Below are positions 1 to 8,127 of a stretch of DNA of 64,000 nt, piece by piece. The notes beneath the pieces were generated by a model, which saw nothing but the letters and a program-made list of their open reading frames with translations, was not told the origin of the DNA and did not search any database. This DNA is from Sphingobium scionense (GTDB lineage Bacteria > Pseudomonadota > Alphaproteobacteria > Sphingomonadales > Sphingomonadaceae): the NCBI RefSeq assembly GCF_014197035.1, contig NZ_JACIEU010000020.1, positions 28,471 through 92,470 of the forward strand, given 5' to 3'. A program made the position numbers and the translations under genes. How positions within the stretch are numbered: position 1 is the first letter of the stretch; every line of letters starts with the position of its first letter.

Positions 1-437
1 GCGGCGCTGGCACGCAGCAGTGCCCTCTTCGAAAATGTCTTCACGTTTCCAGTCCCTTGCTCTGGAGTTGGGCAGTCACCTGCCTTCATGTGCACCTACA
101 AGGGGATATGGTGCCCGACAGCGATCCCCCCGTATGGATTGCGGGAACCTGCGCGGTGGGAAAGCTGCTGTAAAGCGCGCGAAATCGCGCCTTGATGCTT
201 TTGAACGGCCCTGTATCAAAAATGCAACAAGACGAAACATGTGGAATTTTACGGTCGCAAAGCAAGATAATTTCAACGGCGCAATATAGAGCGACGCAAT
301 GCTGCAATCGCGAGCGATCTGCTGTCAGTTTGTGACCGTTATCCAGATTTGGGGGATGCTGCCACGCTCTATTGACGACAGACTCGCCGGGTGCATGGTG
401 GCGCCCATTGGCTGCAGATCGACGGAGAATCAAGCAT
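1..437. other. Left-edge intergenic stretch, no supported gene
   Basis: No reading frame here has a convincing start, ribosome binding site or recognisable family. Short frames on both strands overlap one another and read as noise. The last part (about 200-430) is less GC-rich than the surrounding coding DNA and probably carries the promoter of the gene starting at 438. The upstream neighbour lies outside the window. Confidence 0.5.
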
Positions 438-983
438 ATGAAGGCCCATCATGCGATGATCATGGCCCTGCCCCTGTGTCTGGTAGCGACCGGAACGGGT
501 GCAGCGGAGCGTCGACAGCCGCGCGCTGAAATATTCACCGACCTGCTGAAATGTCGTGAAATTTCCGACGATAAGGGGCGCCTCGCCTGTTATGATCGCC
601 AGGTGGCTGCCATGGATAGTGCCGCCCAGCGCGACGAGGTGGTGGTGCTGGACAAGACGGAACTCAACAAGACGCGCCGGACGCTGTTCGGCTTTTCTTT
701 CCCCAAATTGCCTTTCCTCAACGATGGGGATGCGGATGATAAAAAGGCAAGTCCGCAATATGATGCGATGACCCAGATCGAGGCCAAAATCGCGGCAGCG
801 AAAAGCATCGGTAATGGGAAATGGCTGATAACGCTGGAAGATGGCGCAGAATGGATGACCACTGAAGCAGTCACCTTTCGCGATCCCAAGGTAGGCATGA
901 CGATCGAGATCGAGCGCGCCAGCATGGGCAGCTTCATGGCCAAGATCGCCGGACGCCCGGTACGCGTGAAGCGCGTCGGCTGA
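438..983 (+). CDS. Putative secreted protein with VasI-like N-terminal motif
   Basis: The product is about 181 residues and has a hydrophobic N-terminal signal peptide (MKAHHAMIMALPLCL, cut probably after the GTGAAE region), so it is likely periplasmic. The mature N-terminus carries LLKCREI..DKGRLACYD, a two-cysteine pattern resembling the start of type VI accessory proteins of the VasI/TagO kind. The rest resembles nothing I can name with confidence. The start at 438 is chosen because GGAGA lies about 11 bases upstream and it begins exactly at the signal peptide; an upstream extension would add implausible sequence. It converges with the M23 peptidase gene 3 bases away. The molecular role is unknown. 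Confidence 0.7.
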   Translation: MKAHHAMIMALPLCLVATGTGAAERRQPRAEIFTDLLKCREISDDKGRLACYDRQVAAMDSAAQRDEVVVLDKTELNKTRRTLFGFSFPKLPFLNDGDADDKKASPQYDAMTQIEAKIAAAKSIGNGKWLITLEDGAEWMTTEAVTFRDPKVGMTIEIERASMGSFMAKIAGRPVRVKRVG

Positions 984-986
984 TCC

Positions 987-1841
987 TTACCGCGCCTGCG
1001 GCATCGGCCCGGCGAGCAGCAGCGGGTCGATGCGCGCCTCGTTCCATTTCATGCCCCAGTGAAGATGGGGGCCGGTGGCGCGCCCTGTGGCGCCGATCGC
1101 GCCGATGCGTTGCCCCTGTGCCACATGGTCGCCGGGCTTCACGTCGATCCGCGACAGATGCAGGAAGGCGCTGTTGAGACCATGGCCATGGTCGATCATC
1201 AGCAGATTACCCTCCAGCGTGAAGGGGTGATCGGCGGCAAGGATCACCACCCCGTCGGCCGGCGCCACCACCGGCTCACCGGTCGCGCCAGCAACATCGA
1301 CGCCGCCATGATAGGCGCCCGGCTGCCCCTGATAGATGCGCTGCGATCCGAACAGGCCGGAAATCCGGCCCATGCGCGGCCAGATGAAGCGCTGGCGCCA
1401 GCCCTGAGCATCCGTCGCCTTGTCGCGCGCAGCGGCGATCTGCTCCAGTTCGGGCTTGCGCAGGGTGAGGAAGGCCTCGCTGCTCTTTGTCGGACGCAGC
1501 GGCGCGTCGATCCGTTCGAGCCGCCATTCGCGCGGTGCGACGGTCAGGGTGCGATCGATGACCCGGCCATCCGACAGGCGTGCGCTGAGCTTCGCCGGCG
1601 GCGGCGCGTCGCGATCGAAGGCGATCAGAAAGCGGCCATCGGCATCGACCGGAACCAGCTGGTCGCCGAAATGCAGCGCGACCGTGCCGGCCGGCGCAGT
1701 GCCAAGCAGGGTGCCACCCTGGATCGCCGGGCCGGACAGGATGAAATCAGGGCCGGCCACGCTCGCCGGTGCCGCGCGCAGCATCGCCGGGACGAGCGGC
1801 GATGCGGTGAGAGCAAGCACGACAGCGAACCAACGTATCAT
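987..1841 (-). CDS. M23 family metallopeptidase (LytM-type)
   Basis: This is a secreted peptidoglycan hydrolase-like protein of 284 residues. The N-terminus (MIRWFAVVLALTASPLVP) is a signal peptide. The C-terminal third holds the LytM/M23 zinc signature: the His-Gly-Gly-Val-Asp segment YHGGVDVAG, then the GHG segment (IDHGHG) and the HLHW motif (GPHLHWGM), so catalytic ligands appear intact. The middle region is a beta-rich M23-associated domain. The start overlaps the stop of the DUF2093 gene as ATGA, which indicates translational coupling in the operon xseA-DUF2093-M23. It probably cuts peptide cross-links during envelope growth; substrate and activator cannot be told from sequence. Confidence 0.88.
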   Translation of the reverse strand: MIRWFAVVLALTASPLVPAMLRAAPASVAGPDFILSGPAIQGGTLLGTAPAGTVALHFGDQLVPVDADGRFLIAFDRDAPPPAKLSARLSDGRVIDRTLTVAPREWRLERIDAPLRPTKSSEAFLTLRKPELEQIAAARDKATDAQGWRQRFIWPRMGRISGLFGSQRIYQGQPGAYHGGVDVAGATGEPVVAPADGVVILAADHPFTLEGNLLMIDHGHGLNSAFLHLSRIDVKPGDHVAQGQRIGAIGATGRATGPHLHWGMKWNEARIDPLLLAGPMPQAR

Positions 1842-2056
1842 CCGACGGCACGCGCCTTCAGTTCCGCCTCGACCGACAAAGCGGCGCTGGCATAGGGTTC
1901 CTGGCGGGCGATCGACCAGTAGCGCAGATCCTCCAGCGGGATGCGCTGACCGGACACGGCGCACAGCACATGGTCGCCGGCCTGCAGCACGCGAAAGCTG
2001 TAGGGCATATAATGCAGCCGGGCCGGGCGGTCGCGGTTGGACATCAGCATGGGCAT
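1838..2056 (-). CDS. DUF2093 family small protein
   Basis: The 72-residue protein matches the small alphaproteobacterial DUF2093 family: the core RLHYMPYSFRVLQAGDHV followed by C-VSG-IPL-LRYW is characteristic. The function is unknown. Three in-frame ATGs occur close together (2056, 2050, 2044); 2056 is preferred because AGAAAGG precedes it by about 7 bases. It lies 19 bases after xseA and its stop overlaps the start of the M23 peptidase gene, so the three genes are almost certainly co-transcribed. The conserved position next to xseA is a family hallmark rather than evidence of a shared pathway. Confidence 0.82.
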   Translation of the reverse strand: MPMLMSNRDRPARLHYMPYSFRVLQAGDHVLCAVSGQRIPLEDLRYWSIARQEPYASAALSVEAELKARAVG

Positions 2057-2075
2057 ATGGCCTTTCTGCGGCGCA

Positions 2076-3569
2076 TCAGGAGAAGAGGTCCTGCTGGCCG
2101 CCTTCAACAATGTCGCGCGACTTGCGCGCGGGACGGGATGGGGCGGATATAGCGGGCGCAGGGGCCGGCTCAAGAGGTGCGGCGGTGTCGATTGCGGCGG
2201 CCACGGCGCCATCGGCGAAGTGCAGGCTGACCTGGCCTGCGGCCTGCGCATCGACCACCGAACGGACCAGCCGGTCGCCCGCCATCACCCGGGCAAAGCC
2301 GCGCTGCAACGGCAGATCGGGATTGACTGAGGTGAAGAGGCGCGAGAGGCGATCGAAGGCGGTGGCGCGATCGCGATAGACGCGGGTCAGATAATCGGGG
2401 CGCAACCGCAACCGGTCGACCCGCTCCGCCGCGCGACTGACATATTGGCGCAGCAAGGCAGGCCGCAGCGCGCCACTGACCTGGCCCAGATGGGTGCGGG
2501 CATCGGCCAGACGGTGGCGCAGGCCGCTGTTGAGACCGTCGGACAGAAGATCGAGCCGCTGCCGCTGCGGCGCGAGCAAGGTGTCGGGCGTCGGCATCAG
2601 CCGCGCCTGCATGTCCAGCCTTTCGCGTGCCTGCATCGCCCCGCGCCGCACCGCCCGGCCGGAGCGCAGGCCCATTTCACCCAGCATCGCCAGCAGTTCG
2701 GCGCGGACCGGCACCGCCATTTCGGCGGCAGCGGTCGGTGTGGGCGCACGCATGTCGGCGGCATAGTCGCACAAGGTCGTGTCGGTTTCATGCCCGACCG
2801 CCGAAATGGTCGGGATCGAGCATTCGGCGACCGCGCGGACGACGATTTCCTCGTTGAAGCTCCACAGATCCTCGATCGAGCCGCCGCCGCGCGCGACGAT
2901 GACGAGATCGGGCCGGGGCAACGGCCCGCTGCCATCCATGGCGGAAAAGCCGCGCACGGCGCGGGCGATCTGTTCGGCCGCGCCCTGCCCCTGGACCAGC
3001 ACCGGCCAGAGCAGCACCTGGGTCGGGCAGCGATCCGCCAGGCGGTGGAGAATGTCGCGGATCACCGCCCCGGTGGGCGAGGTGACGACGCCGATGGTGC
3101 GCGGCAAGAAGGGCAGGCGGCGCTTGCGGTCGCGGTTGAACAGCCCTTCGGCCGCGAGCTTGGCCTTGAGCTTTTCGAGCAGCGCCATCAGCGCGCCCTC
3201 ACCCGCCAATTCCATCCGGTCGATCACGATCTGATATTTGGACCGGCCCGGATAGGTGGTGAGCTTGCCGGTGGCGATCACCTCGACCCCATCCTGCGGC
3301 TGGAAGGCGAGCCGTTGCGCCCCGCCCTTCCACATCACCCCATCCAGCACGGCATTGTCATCCTTCAGCGCCAGATAGAGATGGCCCGAAGCCGCGCGCT
3401 TGAAGCCGGAAATCTCGCCGCGCAGGCGGACATGACCGAACCGATCCTCCACCGTGCGCTTCAGCAGGCCCGACAATTCGCTGACACTGAGCGGCGGCGC
3501 GTTGTCCCCCGCCCTTTCCTCCGCTAACAGGCGGCCCGAACTGTCATAGGCATCAAATTCCGGGGACAT
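2076..3569 (-). CDS. xseA: Exodeoxyribonuclease VII large subunit
   Basis: XseA is the 497-residue catalytic subunit of exonuclease VII, which degrades single-stranded DNA from both ends and needs several copies of XseB. An N-terminal OB-fold (LSVSELSGLLKRTVEDRFGHVRLRGEISGFK) is followed by the nuclease domain with GVVTSPTGAVIRDI, VARGGGSIEDLWSFNEE and SAVGHETDTTLCDYAAD. All of these are standard XseA blocks. The start at 3569 (MSPEFDAYDS) fits family length. No xseB is present in the window. The gene is divergent from purD with only a few bases between start codons, so each promoter must lie inside or over the opposite gene. Confidence 0.96.
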   Translation of the reverse strand: MSPEFDAYDSSGRLLAEERAGDNAPPLSVSELSGLLKRTVEDRFGHVRLRGEISGFKRAASGHLYLALKDDNAVLDGVMWKGGAQRLAFQPQDGVEVIATGKLTTYPGRSKYQIVIDRMELAGEGALMALLEKLKAKLAAEGLFNRDRKRRLPFLPRTIGVVTSPTGAVIRDILHRLADRCPTQVLLWPVLVQGQGAAEQIARAVRGFSAMDGSGPLPRPDLVIVARGGGSIEDLWSFNEEIVVRAVAECSIPTISAVGHETDTTLCDYAADMRAPTPTAAAEMAVPVRAELLAMLGEMGLRSGRAVRRGAMQARERLDMQARLMPTPDTLLAPQRQRLDLLSDGLNSGLRHRLADARTHLGQVSGALRPALLRQYVSRAAERVDRLRLRPDYLTRVYRDRATAFDRLSRLFTSVNPDLPLQRGFARVMAGDRLVRSVVDAQAAGQVSLHFADGAVAAAIDTAAPLEPAPAPAISAPSRPARKSRDIVEGGQQDLFS

Positions 3570-3576
3570 GGCCGAG

Positions 3577-4854
3577 ATGAACATCCTTCTGCTTGGCGGC
3601 GGCGGCCGCGAACATGCGCTGGCTTGGAAGCTGGCACAATCGCCACGCCTCTCGACGCTGTATGCGGCGCCTGGCAACCCCGGCATAGCCCAGCATGCCA
3701 ATTTGGTCGACCTCGACGCGACCGATCATCGTGCGGTGCTGGATTTCTGCACCCGCCACTCGATCGCACTGGTGGTGATCGGGCCGGAAGCGCCGCTGGT
3801 CGATGGCCTGGCCGATAATCTGCGCACCATGGGCGTCGCCGTGTTCGGCCCCGACAAGAAGCCGGCCCAGCTGGAAGGCTCCAAGGGCTTCACCAAGGAT
3901 CTGTGCCAGCGCGCGAACATCCCGACCGCCGCCTACCAGCGCGTCACCAGCAAGGATGGCGCGATCGCCGCGCTCGACGATTTCACGCTGCCGGTGGTGA
4001 TCAAGGCCGACGGGCTGGCCGCGGGCAAGGGCGTGATCATCGCCGAAACGCGCGAGGAAGCACTAGACGCGCTCGACACCATGTTCTCCGGCGCGTTCGG
4101 CAAGGCCGGCGAGGAAGTAGTGCTGGAAGAGTTCATGACCGGCGAGGAGGCGAGCTTCTTCGCCCTGACCGATGGCAGCGCTATCCTGCCCTTCGGGTCG
4201 GCCCAGGACCACAAGCGCGTCGGCGATGGCGACACCGGCCCCAATACCGGCGGCATGGGCGCCTACAGCCCGGCCCGCGTGCTGACGCCCGAACTGGAGG
4301 CGCAGGTGATCGAGCGGATCATCAAGCCGACGGTCGAGACGCTGGCGGCAGAAGGCATGCCCTATTCCGGCGTGCTCTATGCCGGGCTGATGCTGACCGA
4401 GGAAGGCCCCAAACTGATCGAATATAATGCCCGGTTCGGCGATCCCGAATGCCAGGTGCTGATGATGCGCTTCGACGGCGATCTGGTCGAATTGCTGCTG
4501 GCGGTGGCCGAAGGCAGGCTTGCCGAACAGGGACCGGTCACGCTGGCGGATCGCACCGCGCTGACCATCGTAATGGCGGCCAATGGCTATCCCGGCACGC
4601 CGGAAAAGGGTGGCGTGATCGGTGGTATCGAGGTGGCCGAAGCGCAGGGTGCGCGGGTTTTCCACGCCGGCACCGCCGAGAAGGACGGCGCGATCGTCGC
4701 CAATGGCGGACGCGTGCTGAACGTTACCGCGAGCGGCGCCAACGTGGGCGAGGCACAGGCTGCCGCCTATGCCGCAGTCGATGCGATCGACTTCCCGACC
4801 GGCTTCTGCCGCCGCGACATCGGCTGGCGCGAGGTCGCCCGCGAGGCGCAATAA
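3577..4854 (+). CDS. purD: Phosphoribosylamine-glycine ligase
   Basis: PurD catalyses the ATP-dependent joining of glycine to 5-phosphoribosylamine, step two of de novo purine synthesis. The 425-residue protein begins NILLLGGGGREHALAWKL (N domain). It then shows the ATP-grasp core with VIKADGLAAGKGV, the EEASFFALTDG segment, GPNTGGMGAYSPA and EYNARFGDPECQVLM. I choose ATG 3577, because GGGGA lies about 10 bases upstream and the product then starts at the canonical MNILLLG. An upstream ATG at 3568 would add three residues and has poor spacing. A GC-rich hairpin follows the gene. Confidence 0.96.
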   Translation: MNILLLGGGGREHALAWKLAQSPRLSTLYAAPGNPGIAQHANLVDLDATDHRAVLDFCTRHSIALVVIGPEAPLVDGLADNLRTMGVAVFGPDKKPAQLEGSKGFTKDLCQRANIPTAAYQRVTSKDGAIAALDDFTLPVVIKADGLAAGKGVIIAETREEALDALDTMFSGAFGKAGEEVVLEEFMTGEEASFFALTDGSAILPFGSAQDHKRVGDGDTGPNTGGMGAYSPARVLTPELEAQVIERIIKPTVETLAAEGMPYSGVLYAGLMLTEEGPKLIEYNARFGDPECQVLMMRFDGDLVELLLAVAEGRLAEQGPVTLADRTALTIVMAANGYPGTPEKGGVIGGIEVAEAQGARVFHAGTAEKDGAIVANGGRVLNVTASGANVGEAQAAAYAAVDAIDFPTGFCRRDIGWREVAREAQ

Positions 4855-4864
4855 GGGGCAAACC

Positions 4865-4901
4865 GGCGCGGGATCGGGACATGTCCCCCTTGTCCCGCGC
4901 C
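4865..4901. terminator. GC-rich hairpin downstream of purD
   Basis: The arms GGCGCGGGA (4865-4873) and TCCCGCGCC (4893-4901) are perfectly complementary across a 19-base spacer that itself contains the self-complementary GGGACATGTCCC. No U-run follows, so it would be a weak intrinsic terminator or an mRNA-end structure. Confidence 0.45.
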
Positions 4902-4952
4902 CTGCCCCGCCCTTAAATAGGGCGAGATATCCATTCCGGGAGGCAAAGGGCG

Positions 4953-5522
4953 ATGCAGGAATTCTTCATGGACTATGGCCTGTGGCTGCTGATCGCGCTG
5001 CTCGTCGTGATCGGCCTGGTGTTCCTGCTGTCGGGCAAGGGCAAGTCGGCCGTGGTGGACGAGACCGCCCCGGTAACGCCGCCCATGGTCGCCGAGCCGA
5101 TTGCCGAGCCTGCCGCCGCGCCGCTGGTGGCCGCGCCCGATCCGGTGCCGGTTGCCGAGCCCGTGATCGCCGAGCCGGTCGCGGTCGAGCCGGCGGTCGA
5201 GGAAGCGCCCGCCCCCGCACCCGTGATCGAACCGACGCCCGCGCCGATCCCGGCATCACCTGCCGTCGCGGCACCGGCTGATGGCGCCGACGACCTGCTG
5301 AAGCTGAAAGGCGTTGGCCCGAAACTGGGCGCGCTACTGACCGAATTGGGCGTGACGCACTATACCCAGATCGCCGGCTGGAGCGACAGCGACATCGCCG
5401 CGATCGACGCGAAGCTGGGCAATTTCAAGGGGCGCCCGGTCCGCGACCAGTGGATCGACCAGGCCAAATATCTCGCCGCTGGTGACATTGCCGGCTTCGA
5501 AGCGAAATATGGCAAGATCTAG
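4953..5522 (+). CDS. Membrane-anchored helix-hairpin-helix protein
   Basis: The 189-residue protein has one N-terminal membrane segment (about residues 8-25, WLLIALLVVIGLVFLL) followed by a long Pro/Ala/Val/Glu-rich linker (about 30-105). The C-terminal domain contains DDLLKLKGVGPKLGALLTEL, a helix-hairpin-helix-like motif of the kind found in H3TH/HHH_5 folds. It may bind DNA or proteins near the membrane, but the function is unknown. GGGAGG and AAAGGG precede the ATG. Its stop overlaps, tail to tail by 2 bases, the stop of the acyltransferase gene on the other strand. Confidence 0.75.
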   Translation: MQEFFMDYGLWLLIALLVVIGLVFLLSGKGKSAVVDETAPVTPPMVAEPIAEPAAAPLVAAPDPVPVAEPVIAEPVAVEPAVEEAPAPAPVIEPTPAPIPASPAVAAPADGADDLLKLKGVGPKLGALLTELGVTHYTQIAGWSDSDIAAIDAKLGNFKGRPVRDQWIDQAKYLAAGDIAGFEAKYGKI

Positions 5523-6520
5523 ACTATGACCGTTGACGGTTCCGGTTGCACGGCAACCGGGGCCGGCCTGCGTTGCGGCACGGCGCCCAAGAGCAGCGGC
5601 GGCAATCGCCCCTGCCCCGCAAGTGCGCTGGCGATGTAGAGCAGCAGCACTGCACCAGCGAGAATGACGGCGCCATGCGGGTCCAGCATCGCCACCAGTC
5701 CCATAACCAGCGGGTGCCAGAGATAGAAGAACAGGCTTTCGCGCCCGATCCGGTTGATCGGGCCGTAATGCAGGCGCACCGCCGACACGCTGGGCAGCAG
5801 CGCGATCAGCGCCAGGCACATCAGCAGGCGGGCGGGCACGAAGGCAAGCGCATTGCCGGTGCCATAAAGATCCGACCACCAGAACAGACCCAGCGCCCCG
5901 ACCAGCAGCACGGGCCACAAATAGCGTTTGGGCATGCCGCGTTCGGCCATCAGCATGCCGAAGAAGAAATAGACCGGATAGCGCAGGAAACGACTGTCGG
6001 GCGACAACAGGCTGCCGCCCACTGCCCCATGGTCGAGGCCGAAACTATACATGGTGGCCAGGCTGACAGGGGTGCCGATCGCCAGCAATAGCAGTGGCGA
6101 AAGCGGCATTAGCCGGGTCACCAGAATCAACAGGAACAGCGCCGGCACATACCAGAGATGGAAGGGCGGGCGCAGCAGCATGTCGAGCGGCGTCTGCCAG
6201 GAAAGCAGGCCGCCGCTGGCGAGCCAGTAGACGATCATCGCCACAGCCCAGGGCAGCAGCATGCGTCGGCCATAGCGACTGAACATTTCCCCGGTCGGCA
6301 TGGCACGGGTGCGCGTGACGTTGAGCAGATAGCCCGAAATGCCGATCATCAATGGCATGCGGAAACCCGCGCCGATCCACAGCAGGACATGCTGCTGATG
6401 CGTCAATTCCATCGCATGCCCGCCCATGACAAGCAGGATCAGCAAGCCTTTCAGCAGGTCGATCGATGGGTTCTTCGCCACGGGATGCTCGCAAAATTGC
6501 CATCGAAACGATAGCGTCAC
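5519..6520 (-). CDS. Acyltransferase 3 family membrane protein
   Basis: A 333-residue integral membrane protein with about ten hydrophobic segments. The N-terminus SIDLLKGLLILLVMGGHAMEL holds the conserved His of the acyltransferase-3/OatA family, placed after the first membrane helix. Such enzymes transfer O-acetyl or similar groups to sugars of envelope polysaccharides or lipids; the substrate here is not predictable. No biosynthetic cluster surrounds it. The gene is divergent from the SGNH hydrolase gene at 6631, and acyltransferase-3 and SGNH proteins are functionally related in several O-acetylation systems, so cooperation is possible but inferred. Confidence 0.82.
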   Translation of the reverse strand: MTLSFRWQFCEHPVAKNPSIDLLKGLLILLVMGGHAMELTHQQHVLLWIGAGFRMPLMIGISGYLLNVTRTRAMPTGEMFSRYGRRMLLPWAVAMIVYWLASGGLLSWQTPLDMLLRPPFHLWYVPALFLLILVTRLMPLSPLLLLAIGTPVSLATMYSFGLDHGAVGGSLLSPDSRFLRYPVYFFFGMLMAERGMPKRYLWPVLLVGALGLFWWSDLYGTGNALAFVPARLLMCLALIALLPSVSAVRLHYGPINRIGRESLFFYLWHPLVMGLVAMLDPHGAVILAGAVLLLYIASALAGQGRLPPLLLGAVPQRRPAPVAVQPEPSTVIV

Positions 6521-6630
6521 AATATTGCCAACCTCTTAAAATCCGCAATGACATCATTCTATTGCAGCCATCTTTTCTTAAGAAAAATATCGTTTAGACT
6601 TGGGCTATTAGCAGGAGGGTCGCCATCATC

Positions 6631-7329
6631 TTGCAGAGACTGGATACGCCTTGGGGCAAGCGCTTGCTGGCCCTGTCGATTTTTTCCCTGATCCTGGGAG
6701 GGTGGTTTGCCTACACCCGCCACCGTGAAGCGAGCGCGCTATTGCCCGCTGGTGACGGCCGCGAAGGCGCCTGCGCGCTATGGTTCGTAGGCAGTTCATC
6801 GATCAAGCGCTGGGATAGCCTGGAACATGACATGGCGCCCTGGATTGCGCATAATCGCGGCATCAACGATGCGACCTTCGAAGAGATTTTGCCCCGGTTC
6901 GGCAATATCGCGCCCGATACGCCACGCCCAGAGGCGCTCATCCTCTATGCCGGGGAAAATGATATCGCCCGTGGCCGCCCGGTTCGCCAGATCGTCCATG
7001 ATCTGGCCCAGTTTCTGGAAACGCGCAGCACTTTACTGGGCGATGTCCCCGTCCTGGTCCTGTCGGCCAAGCCCAGCCCGGGACGCTGGCATCTGTTCCC
7101 GCAGCAGAAATTGCTGAATGCAGCAATGGTGCGGCTGCTGCCGCATATGAGCGACGCCCATTATGTCGACATCACATCGGCACTGTTGAAGGATGGCAAG
7201 CTGGGCGACAATTATCGCGCCGATCATGTCCATATGAATGAGGCAGGATATCGCATCTGGTCTGAGATCGTCAGCGCAAAGCTGCCCGAATTTTTACCGG
7301 AGAAGACCGTCAGACGCTGCGCCGGCTGA
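6631..7329 (+). CDS. SGNH/GDSL hydrolase family protein
   Basis: A 232-residue protein with an N-terminal membrane anchor (about residues 10-25, LLALSIFSLILGGWF). SGNH blocks are visible: FVGSSSIKRWDSL (block I with the nucleophilic Ser), the block III Asn in YAGENDIARG, and the C-terminal catalytic pair DHVHMNEAGY. It is probably a membrane-tethered esterase facing the periplasm. The start is a TTG at 6631 with GGAGG about 13 bases upstream, so a slightly different start is possible. The 110 bases shared with the divergent acyltransferase gene include the palindrome TTTTCTTAAGAAAA. Confidence 0.8.
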   Translation: MQRLDTPWGKRLLALSIFSLILGGWFAYTRHREASALLPAGDGREGACALWFVGSSSIKRWDSLEHDMAPWIAHNRGINDATFEEILPRFGNIAPDTPRPEALILYAGENDIARGRPVRQIVHDLAQFLETRSTLLGDVPVLVLSAKPSPGRWHLFPQQKLLNAAMVRLLPHMSDAHYVDITSALLKDGKLGDNYRADHVHMNEAGYRIWSEIVSAKLPEFLPEKTVRRCAG

Positions 7330-8127
7330 TCAGGCCTTGCCCAATATCTCCTTCGCGCGCGGCGCGAGGCGGGCGGCGGCGGCGGCATGGATGCCTGGCG
7401 CCGCACAGAGCAGGCCGAAGGCGACGGGCTGAGGCCGGTTAAAGGCGAGGCGATCACCCAGTGCGTCGGTGACGATAGCGCCAGCCTCCTGCGCAATCAG
7501 GGCGGAGGCGGCGACATCCCATTCATTGCCCCAGCGCACGGTGGCGACCAGATCGGCCTCGTCGGCGGCGACCATCGCCATGCGCAGCGCGATGCTGTTG
7601 GGCTTGTCCACGGTGACGAGATCGCGATCGGCGCGGGGAAGTTGATCGGCGGGAACACGCGCACCGGGCAGCAGGGTACGATTGCCGGCATGGAGCGGCA
7701 CGCCATTGCGGGTCGCCCCCTGCCCTACCTGCGCAATCCACAGTTCCTTGCGCGCCGGCGCCGCCAGGATGCCGAGCCGGACCGCGCCATCCTCGACCAG
7801 GGCGACCGAGACCGCCCAACCGGGCCGGCCGCGCAGATAATCGCGGGTGCCGTCGATCGGATCAACCACCCAGACGCGCGATACGCCGAGGCGATGGACG
7901 GTATCGGCCGTCTCTTCCGACAGCCAGCCGGCCTGCGGGTCGATCGCAGCAAGGCGTTCGCGCAGCATGGCGTCGATTTCCAGGTCCGCATCGCAGACCG
8001 GGTGCCCAGGCACCTTTTCCCATTGGCGCACGCGGGTCTCGCCATCGGCCCATAGCGCCAGCGCGCGATCGGCCGCATCGCTTACCGCCGCGACGACGGC
8101 CGGCAGGAGGGGTTCAGCCGCCGGCAA
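7330..8127 (-). CDS. Inositol monophosphatase-family phosphatase, CysQ-like
   Basis: A 265-residue magnesium-dependent phosphatase of the FIG superfamily. The metal-binding motifs are WLSEET (Glu), VVDPIDGTRDYLRG (the D-P-I-D-G-T signature) and WGNEWDVAASALIAQEAGA (C-terminal Asp). This layout fits 3'(2'),5'-bisphosphate nucleotidase (CysQ), which removes the PAP by-product of sulfate assimilation, but inositol-1-phosphatase activity cannot be excluded. The start is TTG at 8127, inside the end of the pmbA-like gene (14-base overlap), consistent with coupling in the mutY-nudC-pmbA-cysQ run. No better start follows within the conserved N-terminus. Confidence 0.85.
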   Translation of the reverse strand: MPAAEPLLPAVVAAVSDAADRALALWADGETRVRQWEKVPGHPVCDADLEIDAMLRERLAAIDPQAGWLSEETADTVHRLGVSRVWVVDPIDGTRDYLRGRPGWAVSVALVEDGAVRLGILAAPARKELWIAQVGQGATRNGVPLHAGNRTLLPGARVPADQLPRADRDLVTVDKPNSIALRMAMVAADEADLVATVRWGNEWDVAASALIAQEAGAIVTDALGDRLAFNRPQPVAFGLLCAAPGIHAAAAARLAPRAKEILGKA

